Counted from the first letter of the stretch, positions 32,056-46,500 are shown. The stretch is 64,000 bases of DNA from Bathymodiolus brooksi (GCA_963680875.1 OY804586.1:53416203-53480202), one strand, 5' to 3'. The notes: generated by a model from the sequence alone, not told the origin. Translations and numbers: made by a program.

Positions 32056-32417
32056 CCCGAACCCATTTTTCTACCACTGGAGTAAAAATACATGTAAATT
32101 GAATGAAAATCGATCAGAAACTCTGATAAAAATCAAAAGTTACGATTCATTGCTTTTATTGCTGTTCTTCATCACAGTCGCCATCAAGTATTCCATGACG
32201 AGTTGAATTAACAGTTACCTGTGCAATCACTGTCCGTCACCACTAAAGTTGTGAGTTTGAATCCCGTTCATTGTGACGTGTACTCGATACAACTTTATGT
32301 GAAAAAGTTTGTCAGTGACTTGTGACAGGAGCGGTGGTTTTCTTCGGTATCCGTGACCAATAAAACTGAAATATTGTTGAAAGTGGCATTAATCACCTTA
32401 AACCCTAAACCCCCAAC

Positions 32418-33925
32418 ACTGACTTTTATATCAATGATAACTGACAGATCGGCACAGTTCTAATACTCTCCGTCATTGACTTTTATATCAATGATAACTG
32501 ACAGATCGGCACAGTTCTAATACTCTCCGTCATTGACTTTTATATCAATGATAACTGACAGATCGGCACAGTTCTAATACTCTCCGTCATTGACTTTTAT
32601 ATCAATGATAACTGACAGATCGGCACAGTTCTAATACTCGCCGTCATTGACTTTTATATCAATGATAACTGACAGATCGGCACAGTTCTAATACTCTCCG
32701 TCATTGACTTTTATATCAATGATAACTGACAGATCGGCACAGTTCTAATACTCGCCGTCATTGACTTTTATATCAATGATAACTGACAGATCGGCACAGT
32801 TCTAATACTCGCCGTCATTGACTTTTATATCAATGATAACTGACAGATCGGCACAGTTCTAATACTCGCCGTCATTGACTTTTATATCAATGATAACTGA
32901 CAGATCGGCACAGTTCTAATACTCTCCGTCATTGACTTTTATATCAATGATAACTGACAGATCGGCACAGTTCTAATACTCGCCGTCATTGACTTTTATA
33001 TCAATGATAACTGACAGATCGGCACAGTTCTAATACTCGCCGTCATTGACTTTTATATCAATGATAACTGACAGATCGGCACAGTTCTAATACTCGCCGT
33101 CATTGACTTTTATATCAATGATAACTGACAGATCGGCACAGTTCTAATACTCGCCGTCATTGACTTTTATATCAATGATAACTGACAGATCGGCACAGTT
33201 CTAATACTCTCCGTCATTGACTTTTATATCAATGATAACTGACAGATCGGCACAGTTCTAATACTCTCCGTCATTGACTTTTATATCAATGATAACTGAC
33301 AGATCGGCACAGTTCTAATACTCTCCGTCATTGACTTTTATATCAATGATAACTGACAGATCGGCACAGTTCTAATACTCGCCGTCATTGACTTTTATAT
33401 CAATGATAACTGACAGATCGGCACAGTTCTAATACTCGCCGTCATTGACTTTTATATCAATGATAACTGACAGATCGGCACAGTTCTAATACTCGCCGTC
33501 ATTGACTTTTATATCAATGATAACTGACAGATCGGCACAGTTCTAATACTCGCCGTCATTGACTTTTATATCAATGATAACTGACAGATCGGCACAGTTC
33601 TAATACTCGCCGTCATTGACTTTTATATCAATGATAACTGACAGATCGGCACAGTTCTAATACTCGCCGTCATTGACTTTTATATCAATGATAACTGACA
33701 GATCGGCACAGTTCTAATACTCTCCGTCATTGACTTTTATATCAATGATAACTGACAGATCGGCACAGTTCTAATACTCGCCGTCATTGACTTTTATATC
33801 AATGATAACTGACAGATCGGCACAGTTCTAATACTCTCCGTCATTGACTTTTATATCAATGATAACTGACAGATCGGCACAGTTCTAATACTCGCCGTCA
33901 TTGACTTTTATATCAATGATAACTG
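32418..33925. repeat. 57-bp satellite, about 26 copies
   Basis: Perfectly phased 57-bp units (tgacttttatatcaatgata / actgacagatcggcacagtt / ctaatactc(t/g)ccgtcat). Essentially one site varies, T or G after actc. Two diverged units stand apart at about 34100-34195. SINE fragments flank the array on both sides (32206-32400 and 33945-34090). Confidence 0.97.
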
Positions 33926-33944
33926 GCCATATGGCAGATAATAC

Positions 33945-34090
33945 CCAATGCAACATTATATGATAAAAGTTTGTTAGTGATTTGCAACAGATCTGTGGTT
34001 TTCTCCGGTATTCACGACCAATAAAACTGATCGCCACAATATTCAACTGAAATATTGTTGAAAGTAGTGTTCAGCACCATAACCCTAATC
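33945..34090 (+). mobile_element. SINE type B 3' fragment beyond the satellite
   Basis: The segment caacattatatgataaaagt...ccaataaaactgatcgccac...tgaaatattgttgaaagtag is the body and tail of the same family as 32206-32400. From 34200 to 35130 nothing is recognised. Confidence 0.75.
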
Positions 34091-35129
34091 CCCTGTTACT
34101 AACATTTATAACACTGACAACTGACAGATCGGCACAGTTCTAATACTCGCCGTCTTTGATTTTTATATCATTGACAACTGACCAATCGGCAGATAATAAA
34201 ACAAATAACTAGGCCAGACAGATCTAGTTTTAATTTCTAAAAGAAATATCACACAGGAAACGAAACAAAAATCACAGATGACAAAAAATAAATAACAAGA
34301 CTAATGTATACCTACTCTACAGACTGTCTAGATATGGTTCATCATTGTTTCTCCTATTCTTAGCTTGTTTTTACCAGTTAGTTAAATAATCGTAATATTT
34401 TTAAATCGTCATGATGGTTAAATTACTGCATGAGAATACTCGACAAATTCTTTAGACGGAAATTTAACACAATGGTTTAATTATTGAATGAAAATTACCC
34501 ACAAATTCCTTTAGGACAGAAATTTACAACTTCAAAAAAAAATTTGTGATTGAGGTAATAGAAGAAATATTCTCTAGCTATCAGAGGATTACGATATTTC
34601 TCAATTCTAGATAGATAATTTTTTAAATTTTAAGTGAAAAATAGTGTAACCTACTGGTAGCAGGAGAATACCAGTATACAATGTTGGAGGGTAATTCTAT
34701 GCACCGTCCAATGGAGTGCACATTTATAATATTGATAGTTGTGTGCAGAATTAGACAGTGCATGCAATTATCTGTAATGGCTGTATATGTCAAAGAAGAA
34801 AGTGTTCTCTGATGAAAAAAGAGGAACCCCCCCCCCCTATATAGTGCCCAAATACCCTAATTTTCTAGCTGTTTGGAGCAAGTTTTAAACATTTTATTTC
34901 CAAATATTTTGTTTAAAAAAATGAGGAAATCAGCTTATCAGACGAAAACTTTCATCTCTGTATATGTCTAAAAGTCTTTCATATTCTCAATAAATTCTAC
35001 ATTTTGCATTTCTATTTATAGATGTAAACACCTGTTGTATTATTTAAGATTTTCTGAATAATTTTATATGGTTCTATAAGGTATTTAAAATTGAAATGTG
35101 TGGTGTTTTTCACACTAAATTTTTGTTAT

Positions 35130-35275
35130 AAAATACATTTAGGGATTGACTGCAATTATTGTTCGGTTCATGAAGAAATAACCTCAATCAGGTTGTACAC
35201 ACCGTGTAACCTGATTGAGGTTATTTCGAATGAACTGATCAAATAATTTCGATCAATCCTTATAAATTAATTCAA
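35130..35275. repeat. long palindrome / potential hairpin
   Basis: A perfect 20-bp stem (gaaataacctcaatcaggtt, 35174-35193, with its complement at about 35207-35226) lies around a short gtacacaccgtgt loop. An imperfect stem continues outward (gggattgactgcaattattg... with its partner ...aaataatttcgatcaatcc). The total is about 140 bp. Two gtgtggtg-ttttt-cacac hairpins lie at 35097 and 35560. Likely a small foldback element. Confidence 0.8.
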
Positions 35276-35975
35276 ACTTTTTTTGATATGATATTGAAAA
35301 ATATATTTATTTTTTCAAAATAAGGCAAATAATTGGAAATAAATTTAAATAACCCCAAAGGTACCTCATTTAAAGAAAATCACCCGATGACAACAGCACG
35401 CAGCGCCTTGAGAACGACGTTTATTTTTATATTCAGTACATACACAAATAACCTCAACTTTTTAAACCATTCAAAACATGTATAAAATGACATGCGACTC
35501 TAAAATTAATTTATACACAATGTATATTATTGAAACGCCTTGAAGAAAACCTAGACATGTGTGGTGCTTTTCACACCAAACAAAATAAGTTAGTCCCAGC
35601 AGAGGTTATCAAGAATTGTGTCGAGTACATTTTTGTAGGACGATGTTTGTTGATATTGCTGACATTAGTTATAACATATGTATATTATTGAAGACAAAAT
35701 TTACATTCCATCAATTAGTTGTTGTATGGCACTACAGAAAATCTGGAATTCTCGTAAATATATACTATTGTTTACCGAAAATGGATTTCTCAGAGCAATT
35801 TCACATCGAAAGTAAAGCCTGGGATGTGAGATGCCATGAGTAGTTTATTTCGAGCAAAATATATCAATGATAGTATGTTTATCGAGGATTTGTCAAGGCG
35901 AAGTCATTATAAAGTCACATTAAAAATCAGTGACAATAAGTTTGCATCATACTTATCGTTTGATAACAGATATTA

Positions 35976-36232
35976 TTGCATGTAAAGATCAAAGGGAAAA
36001 TTTACCAATCATGTAAAGATCAAAGGGAAAATTTACCAATCATGTAAAGATCAAAGGGAAAACTTACCAATCATGTAAAGATCAAAGGGAAAATTTACCA
36101 ATCATGTAAAGATCAAAGGGAATTTTTTTTACCAATCATGTAAAGATCAAAGGAAAAATTTACCAATCATGTAAAGATCAAAGGGAAAATTTACCAATCA
36201 TGTAAAGATCAAAGGGAAAATTTACCAATCAT
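35976..36232. repeat. 31-bp tandem repeat, about 8 copies
   Basis: Units of catgtaaagatcaaagggaaaatttaccaat-type, nearly identical, with one copy expanded by a T-run. No coding potential. 36233-36985 holds a dispersed repeat related to 29905-30100 and nothing else recognised. Confidence 0.95.
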
Positions 36233-36987
36233 CAATAATAAGATTTTAAACATAATGTATATAGAATAACAGCAGTTTTGAAGGTCGAGACAGACAGTAT
36301 CACAGTGAGTTCGGTAGGACGAGTTGTGATGTTTGTGATAATGTATATCAAGATCTTCAAAACTGCCGTTAATGTTTTTATTGGTGACATCACACTGACC
36401 GATAATTTTCAATATCGGAGAATGTTCTTGTGTAGTTACGAACTGATCTAATACTTTTGTGGATCATAGTCAGTTCAGTGATCCAGACTTTATCAGCGAC
36501 ACACATTAAAGGGAAAATGTCCAATTTGCCGATAATTCACAATATTGATTACGATATCTAGACAGTCTGTTCTTTGAGCGGAAATACATGACAGTCTTTA
36601 TTTACCGGTAATGAAAACATTGAATGATCATATCCACTTTACAAAATGGTGGGTTAAAACAAGTAAATACATCTAAAGCATCTGAAAGCTTTGATTAAGT
36701 AGAGAAACATAATAATTACTCAAACATTTAAATAACCATGAATATATAAACATTTAACATGAAACTTTGATTAAGATGTAACAAAGATAGAATTTTTTAA
36801 AATCCTAAAACAAATATCTTTATTTAGCAAGTCGCATTACAATCTTAAATTCAATTCTGTCAATAACTTCTGAGGGCAACAACAAAATTAGTACACCATT
36901 GTTAAAGATATATAATAATTCATTACTGTATCAATCACCCTCTTAAAAAAAAATTTCTTTCTCAAGAATGTTAGCGGAAAACAGTAC

Positions 36988-37095
36988 TGTTTTTTATTCT
37001 TGGCATTGCCACATGTTTTTTATTCTTGGCATTGCCACATGTTTTTTATTCTTGGCATTGCCACATGTTTTTTATTCTTGGCATTGCCACAGTAC
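36988..37095. repeat. 26-bp tandem repeat, 4 copies
   Basis: Four exact copies of gttttttattcttggcattgccacat. Confidence 0.95.
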
Positions 37096-37384
37096 TAATA
37101 TACAAATTTAATGACAATAACTTGATTTAGTGTGCATCTACTTTCATATATATTACCTAATTCTTAAAATTTCCTTGTTATCAGGATGATAACTACCATT
37201 TTATATCAAATTGTTTCAATTGATTGATTGGTATTTAACACCAAAGTTAGCAGTATTTCAGCTATATTGTGGCATGAACAAATTTTATATATCAAATTAC
37301 ACAACTACAAGATCATTAGAAATAAAATAAAAAAAACTTCTGTATTAAACAATTAATCACAATTAATTATTGATTGATTGATTG

Positions 37385-37635
37385 ATTTTTTGGTGTTTAA
37401 TGCCACTTTCAGCAATATTTCAGCTATATCATGGAAACCAGTTAAAGTGGTGGAAGAAGCCGAAGTACCTGGAGAGAACCACCTACCATGGACAAGCAAC
37501 TGGTAAACTTTATCACTTGCGGCTGCGAGTCGAGTGCACCCTTTTTTGTAATTTACAAAGCTGGGAACGAACACACGCCATATTGGTGATAGGCTTGTAT
37601 GAGTTGTTAGATAATCCAACTACCTAACTCATTGA
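37385..37635 (-). mobile_element. tRNA-derived SINE (type A), reverse, near complete
   Basis: Reads in reverse from the tail (ggtgtttaatgccactttcagc) through gtgcacccttttttgtaattt to the tRNA-like head ending ctaactcattgagccac. A short additional tail fragment lies at 37235-37290. Confidence 0.9.
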
Positions 37636-38554
37636 GCCACTTATGCATTAAACAATTAATTAAGTAATTGAAATCATTAAAAATTTGCACTGGTGTGATG
37701 ATTATCTGATTAACTGAGAAATTAAAGGAATCGAGGTTAAAAAAAAAGATCTGTAGTTATTTAGACATTACCCACATGGACTAGGCTTTCAAAAAATTCC
37801 AATACCACCAAATCAAAGGATTTTTTTTAACCATGAAAACTGGTACCCATGAAATAAGGTTATTGCACACTAAGAATATAAATAACAAAAAAAAGACAAA
37901 GAATTACACATTTTATAAAATAATAATATATTGCACGTCTCCTTATATTCTATATTGCACATGTAAATAATAAATAACAATAAATAAAAATAAATAATAA
38001 ATAAACAAAAAAATAAGGTGGTAATTCGTTATACCATTACCAGATCAATTTTGAACTTTAACCTATTAATAAATAAAGTTTAATTTATAGGGCACTTGTA
38101 TCAACAAACTATATATTAAAGTTAGTCTTGTCCTGATAAATGAGCTATATTATTTCAACCTTTTAATAAAGGACACCTGTCCATTAAGGACAAGATGCCA
38201 GTTTGACAGAGAATCACATTGACATATTCAATGTCATATCCCATTTTTGATGAAAAAGTGGCTACCAAAAGTTAAATTAATGGCGGAGATCACTTCACAT
38301 ATAAAGATATATACAGACATGACATTGGAATGGGTTGACTTTTTCAGCTTTCAAATTTATGATTTGGTCGCAAATTTTCAAATTCCATATATTAATGAGT
38401 GGGAATTTTTTTTACGTCACAATATATCGGTAAGTCATACTTCTACATGCCTCTGCAACTTCTCTATTGCCAAGACAAATTCTTCTATAATTCTGTTATT
38501 ATTCAAATGATAAGGTGCAAAATTGATCTATTTATCATTATGTCTAATTTGGGT

Positions 38555-38725
38555 TAGGATTGTGGTGTTTAACACCACTTTCAACAATATTCCAGTTATA
38601 TCGTGGCGGTCAGTTTTATTAGTTGAGGAAACCGGAGAAAACCACCAACTGCAAGTCACTTACAAACTTTATCACATGAAGTTGTATCGAGTACACTTCA
38701 CCATGATCCTGATTTACACTGACAA
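38555..38725 (-). mobile_element. SINE type B fragment, reverse
   Basis: Tail gtggtgtttaacaccactttcaa and body to gttgtatcgagtacacttcacc; the head is missing. 37640-38550 and 38730-40070 are otherwise AT-rich with no supported gene. Confidence 0.8.
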
Positions 38726-40074
38726 TGTTTAATTTGGAATTTAGTCTAATATATGAATGGATATAGTATTCATACTTCGAATATATAAATAGGTATGGAT
38801 TTCATGCTGAGAGAATATATGAATTGAGGAGGGGGGTTCAAACTCCAGAGGTACCACCTTACCCAATTTTACCTAGGAGTAAAGATAGCAAGGTTAAGTT
38901 TTAGACTGACCTATTTATAAATCTAACTCTGACAGGCACATCTTATTTTGCAAGTTCCAGAAAAATAAATTTTAAACTATTTCATATTTTGGACATAAAA
39001 TCATAATAGGTTGCATATTCTATGGAAAATAATTAATTTACTAAAAGCAAATTATAATTAATTGGATATAATTACTGAAATTAATTCACATATTATTATA
39101 ATGCACTAAAAAATAAATAAATAAATACATAATACATATGCCATTGAAAGCTGGCTAAATATTGCACCAAGTAAAACTCTAATGTACACTGAAATGATTA
39201 TGCATGGTTGATGAAAATCACAAACTCTAAAAAAAAAATCAAAATACTGTAACACTGGTCGATAAATACATAAAAGTATTTCCAAAAATGACAATAATAA
39301 TTTGAATACTAAATACATCATAATTCTGATAAATTTTATATTGATGATGTTCAAGATCATGTCAAAAAGGAAATCAATCGATGGTGTTAAAGATTTAAAA
39401 AAGAAATCAATATTGAAATATTTAAATCCTTTTCAAATAATGAAAAAAGAAAATGCTATGATTTTTATTTGATATATCTTAAAAATGTAACGACAACTTA
39501 ATTTGAAAATTAACAGATTTCTTACTGGATTATCCATTTCTTCATGTGGATAAATTGTTTAAAGAAGGAATTATTTCCTTTTTTCCGAATTATCCATAAA
39601 CAAATTTAAAATGTGTTATCTCTCTTTTTTCTGGATCATCCATAAAAAATTAAAATGAGTTATCTCCCCTATAATGTTGATTTTTATTAATCACATAAAT
39701 TTCACTGTAGATAAATGCTTAGTATGCAAACATGAAATAATTTGATTACATATTTATATATATATATGAAAGTACATTTATGATTGCATCAGTCGATCAT
39801 TTAATAACAAAATTTCCTTCTGTCCACTTTTGAATTTCAATAAACTTTTACTTTTATGAACAAAACATTTCTATTTATTTCTGTATCAAACCAATTTTCA
39901 GCATTTGTGGGTTTTATTAATGCCTTATAATCAAAATTTTGCTTCTATCGGAGAAAAAAATCTTTTGGCCATCTCAATGTTAAATCTTGTAATCATCTCC
40001 CATAAACTTGAATATTTTCTGAGACTGACAAACAAGTAGGTCCCTGTTTATTTTTTTTGAAATGTACAGACAGT

Positions 40075-40275
40075 GAACAACAGTATTCAGATTTTTTGCC
40101 CATGAAAATTAGCTTCCTACCAATGATAATTGGTATCTTGCCCATGAAAATTGGTATCTTGCTCTTAAAAATTGATATCTTGCCCATTAAAAGTCGGTCT
40201 TTTACCCATGATAATTTGTATCTTGCCTATGAAAATTGCAACTTGATATTTTGCCCATGAAAATTAGTTTTTTGT
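40075..40275. repeat. degenerate ~21-bp repeat (ttgcccatgaaaattggtatc)
   Basis: Eight to nine imperfect copies of (t)tgcccatgaaaattggtatc. It lies about 100 bp downstream of the RUSC stop codon, in the probable 3' UTR or flank. Confidence 0.8.
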
Positions 40276-40375
40276 CCATGATAAATTGGTTTTACAAAAT
40301 CTGACGTTCAAAATTTCTATTAAACACCTTATCAACAATATTATGCAATAATTAACAAATTTCAACACAATAAAT

Positions 40376-40586
40376 TTAACTGTAAAGATCTCTATGAAGT
40401 TCTTTAAATTGCTCATCTTCCGTCAACGTTTTTACATGCTCGATTCTGATTAGTCCTTCCTTCTTACCATTTATACAATATAGCCACTCAGAATCCAGCT
40501 GAGCCAAAACTTCAAAATGGTCGCCTGATTTATATGAGAAATCTCCTCCTTCTGATTGGTCACTAGAAATGATAGTCTGCACAAAT
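40376..40586 (-). CDS. RUSC: RUSC terminal exon (SH3 domain)
   Basis: Acceptor ttttttaacag|A completes an Arg codon and leads into [37 protein letters not shown], and GLIRIEHV, a compact SH3 with the WLYC tryptophan. About 20 further residues (…[10 protein letters not shown]) precede TAA at 40376-40378. Confidence 0.92.
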
Positions 40587-43500
40587 CTGTTAAAAAATGA
40601 TAAAATATTGTTTAATTTTATTTTTTTTTTTTCTAAAAAATTGCAAGGGGATAAAATCACATAGATAATATGAGTACAATGATTTAAGGTAAGAGACGAT
40701 TGTGATTGTTTGTTTTGTTGACCATCACTGTTTAAACTTTCTTTTTATAATCTAAAATACTCCATTTCTTCAGATACATCCAACTGCCTCATTGATGTAA
40801 TGGTTAACTTGCTAGTTTGGTAGGTTAGGGGTTCAAACTCTGCTTGGTTCAAACCAAAAACTATAAAATTAATGCTTGCTGCTACCCCGTAAAGCACGTT
40901 GCATTAAGAAGCAAGATCAAAGATAATGTGTCTCAGTGGAATGACATATAGTTGACTGCTGTTTCAATGAACTAACACAATCAAAATCCTACTCAGCAAG
41001 TTAATTAATAATAAATAATTTCCTTGAATATCTGGAAGTAAAAATTTAGTGCATTCATAGGGCCAAAAAAACATATATGTGTGTTTACTGTCACATGTCA
41101 AAAAAATCTAGGGTCGGTCGGTCGGGATTAATTTATTAATTTTTTTTTTTTTATTATCGGCAAAACCGGAAATAGTCGTTCCCGGTTCCGGAATCCGATT
41201 CCGGTATTTCATTTTTGAAATTTCCGGTAAGCCGTCATTTTATTGAATTTGTTTTATGACGAATTATGCAGTTTTTCTACCTTCTTTGCTCTCAATTTCG
41301 ACAAAAAGCTAGCAGTTGAATAAATAAAACATTGCTGCTGGTTAAACAACCAAAATGGTTATCCGAATTCTGTGTAAAAATTCATAGGGTCGCTAGCAAA
41401 AATTAGGGTCGGTCGGGTGACTGTAAACACACATATTATTTGTTTTGGCCTAGTATAAATATAAAGTAAAACCATCTGTTTCTTTATCTTGGATGCAACA
41501 ACGTATGACTGTATGATACATATAATTTAATTTATTTCAGTATTTGCCTTAATTTTTTTTCACCTACTTCCCCAAAAGCCAAATTTAGAAAAATTGTCTA
41601 TTTATTCAAACAAATTCATTCATAATTTTCACTTGTCTGAATCCAGTTTTACTTGTTCTGGGTTTCGGGCAAGTGGGTTAGTGCAAAGACTGTTATTTTA
41701 TCATTCTAATGGATAATTAACCGATCAAATTAAATCAAGTTTGGATTATTTTAAACGGGCCGTTTAAAGCAAGTAATCGCTAATTCAAGGTGGCCATGAA
41801 GTCAAGTTTGACTAAATTTCAACTTTAAAACTTACTGTTTACCTGAAATTTGGTTTTTTAAATCCAGTATCAGCAGTGTTTGCATGATCTCCGGAAGCAA
41901 GGTCAATGGTTAGTCCAACATTTGGATTTGGAGAGTTACAATTTATTTCGTCACTTAAATGTAAAGCATTTTCACATCCGTCTGTCGCGATGGCATCCTC
42001 ATACGTCACGCGTGACAACGTATCATTTGAATCTAACTTCCTTTTAAGAAGTCCCTTTGAAGTACTTTCTAACTTTGTCTGTTCCTTACTCTTACTTTTT
42101 TTGTCAACTTTATTTTCAGTTCTTCCAATGACCTTTTGGGTCACTGATGGAGGAGCTTTTAAGGTTGGTCCCTCTTCTAAAGAAGCACTAAGAGTTATTG
42201 CCCCTTGCCATTTATTTTCCTTTGGCACTTTATCACATTTAGGTTCAACATTTTTAGTCTGCTCTTTGAACGTCGGCACTTTTTGGCTTGCGACTTTTCT
42301 TACTGGAACTTTGCTTTTAATTGGTGGCCTATCTTTTGAACTTTTAGCAGATTGGTCCTTTTTACTATCTTGAATATTAATTGAAGTTTTAGGAGAACTA
42401 CTCTCTGCATTTTTCAAATTTGACGATGTGTTTTTAATTGGTTGCCTAGCGACCAGCTTTGATGATACAGTTGCTATGGAACTCCTTGACTGTACACTGC
42501 CTCCTTTTCCAGGTTGAGTGTAACATGGCACTTTGCTCGGTAAAAGCTGGCTTGACGATTTTACATCACTTTTTGTTGGCACATTTTTAGTTGCTAAGGA
42601 CTCAGCTTTGACCTGTTGACCTTGACCATAACCCCAACTCCATCTTGATTTCAATTTCTGTTCTTTTTTACTTGAATCCCTTGGTAACAATAATTTGTCA
42701 AATAGTCTTATTAGTCCTGATTTGCTTTTATCACTTTCGACATCAGAAATGTCAGCTTTTTTCTTTCTAAGAACCACCAGCGGTTTATCCACATTTTCAG
42801 TAATATTTTTTTCTTTGACGACTTTAATTTCTGATTCAGCTTTCTTACACAAACTATCAATTTTCTCAGTATTCTCTGGGTTTATTCCTAATAGTTTTTG
42901 TGCAATTCCACTGAAAGAACTTAGCATAGAATTATTTTCGTCACTTGGCACTGATCTACTAGAGTTATCTCCCCTTCTAAGAGGTGTCTCTTTAACTTCC
43001 TCCGACACATCAACAGCAGATGCTCCATTTTCTACCTCATTGTTAAGTAACTCTAGGTTAATACTTGTTCTTGGAGGTTTAGCAGGTGGTGCTTCCATTT
43101 GTAAATCGCTTACAAGTCCTACAGCCATTATCGGGCGTTCGCCATCTTCTGTATTTTTTGCTTCGTTCTTTTCTTTATTTTTATCTGTCTCTGGAAACTG
43201 TTCAGATTTTGAGGTACCAGACAATTTTCCCAGAATTCCTGTAAGACTAGATATCATTATATTTCCTGTCAAAATAGGAGGACTTGGGACTTCATCGTTA
43301 GGACTTTTAGGCGCTGCACCATTTTTCAACCAATCCCATGCTTTAGAAGCAGCCACGCCAATAATAGCTTTCTCCTTGGAGAACGATTCGGTCATACATT
43401 TATCATTGACAGAGTTGTCTTTTCTTGGATTTCCATCTTTGGTGAAGGAGGTAGTAGCTGATCCCTGTAAGCTCAAACGAGATGTAATGAAATCAATGCT

Positions 43501-46500
43501 TAACTGAAAAGGTAATACTGCTAGTGGTTGGAGAGATATTAATATCTCGCTGAACTGCCTCTCGTAAATAGTTCCACTAAGGGACATAACTGACTCAGAG
43601 TTGTAATATTTTTCAACGGTAGCGCTGTTGTGTCTCAGGTACCCCATCCAATAATCGAGAAGTCTCAAGCTGAAAAATAAATAAAAAATAGTAACAATAA
43701 AATAAAATATGAAATAAATATAGTTACACGTGCTTTATTAACCACCTCTATTAAACAATGTTGTGAGTTTAAATCCCTCTCAGGAGAGTTGTACTCAATA
43801 CAACATTATGCGATAAAGTTTGTCAGTGACTTATGGCAGGTCGGTGGCTTTTTTCCGGGTACTCCGTTTTCCTCCACTAATAAAACTGACCGCAACGATA
43901 TAACTGAAATATCCTTGAAAGTGGCGTTTAACACCATGACCCCTAACCCTTCAATAAGTGACTGTATATATTAAATTAAACCAATATATATATAGATCCA
44001 TTTTTTACAATAAGTGCCCAGGTTGTTGTGGTAGTGATTGCATGGTAGTTGGATTTACAACTACCTATGCAATCAGTGCCTATCACCACTGAAGTTGTGA
44101 GTTGGAATCCCACTCTGTTTCCTACAATAATAAAACTGACAGCAATGTTATATTAGTATAAAAACTGAAATATTGTTGAATGTAACATTCACAATCAAAC
44201 CTGCCCTTGAGGTCACCTCTATTTAGCAGTCACCTATAATATGAGACAGGCAACCTGTTTGAAGGACGAAGTCCTAAAATTTCAATAATACGATGATCTG
44301 TACAAGTTATTATCTTTTATTTTGAATGAATTTTGTAGCCGATTTGCTATGGCTGTTCCGTTCATTTTACCTACTGTATGCCGCTCTTCCGTCGGGAGTT
44401 TCGTAGAAAGAGATTTTTTATTAGAATTTTATTTCAAGTTTATTTCGATTTTGCATAGAGTAAATAATTACAGAATTGGGAATTTTTCATTGAAATATAT
44501 TTCTTTTGCGTTTCAATTGATCTATTTTTCAAACTTCCGGTGAACAGATATTTGGCTATCAATATAGAAGGAAAAATCAGACAGCCTACCGTTATAAGGA
44601 CTTCATCTTTTATTAAAAGGTCACCTGTTTTAAAAGACCACTTTTTCTTTGTCCCAAAGGTGACCTCTAAATACAGATTTGACTGTATAATCAAAATCAT
44701 CTTAACCCTCTCTCTTGTAGACCCTCATAAGTCTGATTATATAGTCACTAAACTCCCTCTCTCTTGTAGACCCTCATAAGTCTGATTATATAGTCACTAA
44801 ACTGAACATCCTTTGCAGTAACATAATCAATCATTCCTCTCACACTTACTTAAGAAGACCAAAGATAAAGGCATCAAACTTGTTGCTATGGGAGACTAAG
44901 CCTGTGTGACCTTTGATCTGTTGAACAAGGTCATGGATTGCTCTTGTGTACGGACCTGAAAAAAACATGAAGTTAAAAATTGAAAATGATATTGTAATGA
45001 GTGTGTGTGAATGATTACTGTTTAAGCCAAATGAGCAATTTATCAGCTATATCATGACCATAACAAGTTACATTTCATTGAGATGATGATTAGGTCTGCT
45101 TTGTACTAGACCAACATGCTTTGTTGGATTTTTTTCATAGTGATAATTCACTAGAACATACAATCCGCGGTTAGACATGTCGCTCCAATGGAGTATATTA
45201 TCCTGATTCAGAGCCAACCAGTCTTTGCTCTTATTCCTTAATGCTGTTGGCTTAGTGGAGAAGCACCCAGCAGGTACCAATTATATAGTCTTTGGTGATG
45301 CATCCACTTCTTTACTATAAGAAACTTGGACAAAGGGATCATTCTTATATCATTTTGCATGCGATACCACCCATCTTGACCCTCCGAAGTGTTCCTTTTC
45401 ATGGTCAGCTGTCACCATTACAAGTCAAAAGTATAACATCCCTAGAAGGTGAAGGTCACATGATTGTTCAATGTTGTTTTGCTGCTGATACAAGCCAAGG
45501 TCAAAAGTTCAACATGAATGTAAGGATGTAGGTTAACATGAAATAAAACATCCATCTGAATACCTAAGGGAACAACCATTTATTTTTTGGGGGGAGGGGG
45601 AGGGGGGCTATGATTCTTTCAAAAAAATACTTACATTTATTAGAGAAAAAAAAAATTGTCCTAAAAGTTGCAAAAAATAAATAATCTGACACTTATGTGT
45701 GAAAACAAATTCTGGCTCTGGGGATAAAACAATGCCCTCACCCCCCCACCAGCCATAACTCAATGCTTTATTGAATATATTTCCAAAATTTAATCACATA
45801 AATAGAAAAAAGGTTGAATGATTTCAAAGAATTTGAAGGCTGAATCAAATGGACCTTTAAAAACTTACTGACTGGCTGCCTTCAACAAGTTGAAGAATAT
45901 GCCATAAATAAGGCCTTGAACTTTTGAACTACAGTAATACATTGTCATTAATGAATGTAATCAAAATCTATTAAAAAATTATCTTATTAAAGGAAACGAA
46001 ATCTTTTAAATTTAAAACTAACTGAAGTATATATATGATAAAATAAAATACCATAATCTTCTGGGTTGTAAGGGAACAACTTTTTTAAAAGAAATTCTGA
46101 GTGGTAAGTTTTTTTTAAAAAATTCTTGTCGCTGCATCAAAATTGAAACTAGCATGCATATATATAATATAAAATACTATATCTTTTGGACTGTAAGGGA
46201 ACAAACTTATTAATTTATTTGGGGGGGGGGGAGAGAATGGGGGGCTTGTATGTATTAATAAAAAGTTCTTGTTGTCACATTAAAATTGAAACTAACTGAT
46301 GTGTAAATATTAAATAAAACACCATATCTTCTGGGCTGTAAGGTAACAATCATTTAACTTTTAGGGGAGAGGGGGCTATGATTTCATTTTTGTAAAAAAA
46401 ATTATATTCCTGCCACCTAATGTAAATAGAAAAAAATAGTTATCCTGAAAGATGCAAAAAAATTAATAATCTAGTTTTTTAACGAGAATATTTTGGATTT

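Noticed and set aside
32418..33925. CRISPR-like regular repeat array
   Set aside because: The 57-bp units abut directly with no unique spacers, and the context is eukaryotic. The same applies to the 31-, 26-, 54- and 24-bp arrays.
38247..38510. 87-residue plus-strand frame (MMKKWLPKVK...)
   Set aside because: No domain, splice or repeat support; AT-rich context makes a frame of this length unsurprising.
41906..43507. 155- and 270-residue plus-strand frames
   Set aside because: Antisense shadows of the long RUSC exon.
45292..45531. 79-residue plus-strand frame ([11 protein letters not shown]...)
   Set aside because: Lies antisense within a RUSC intron; contains gaaggtcac/caaggtcaaa dispersed-repeat motifs and no recognisable domain.
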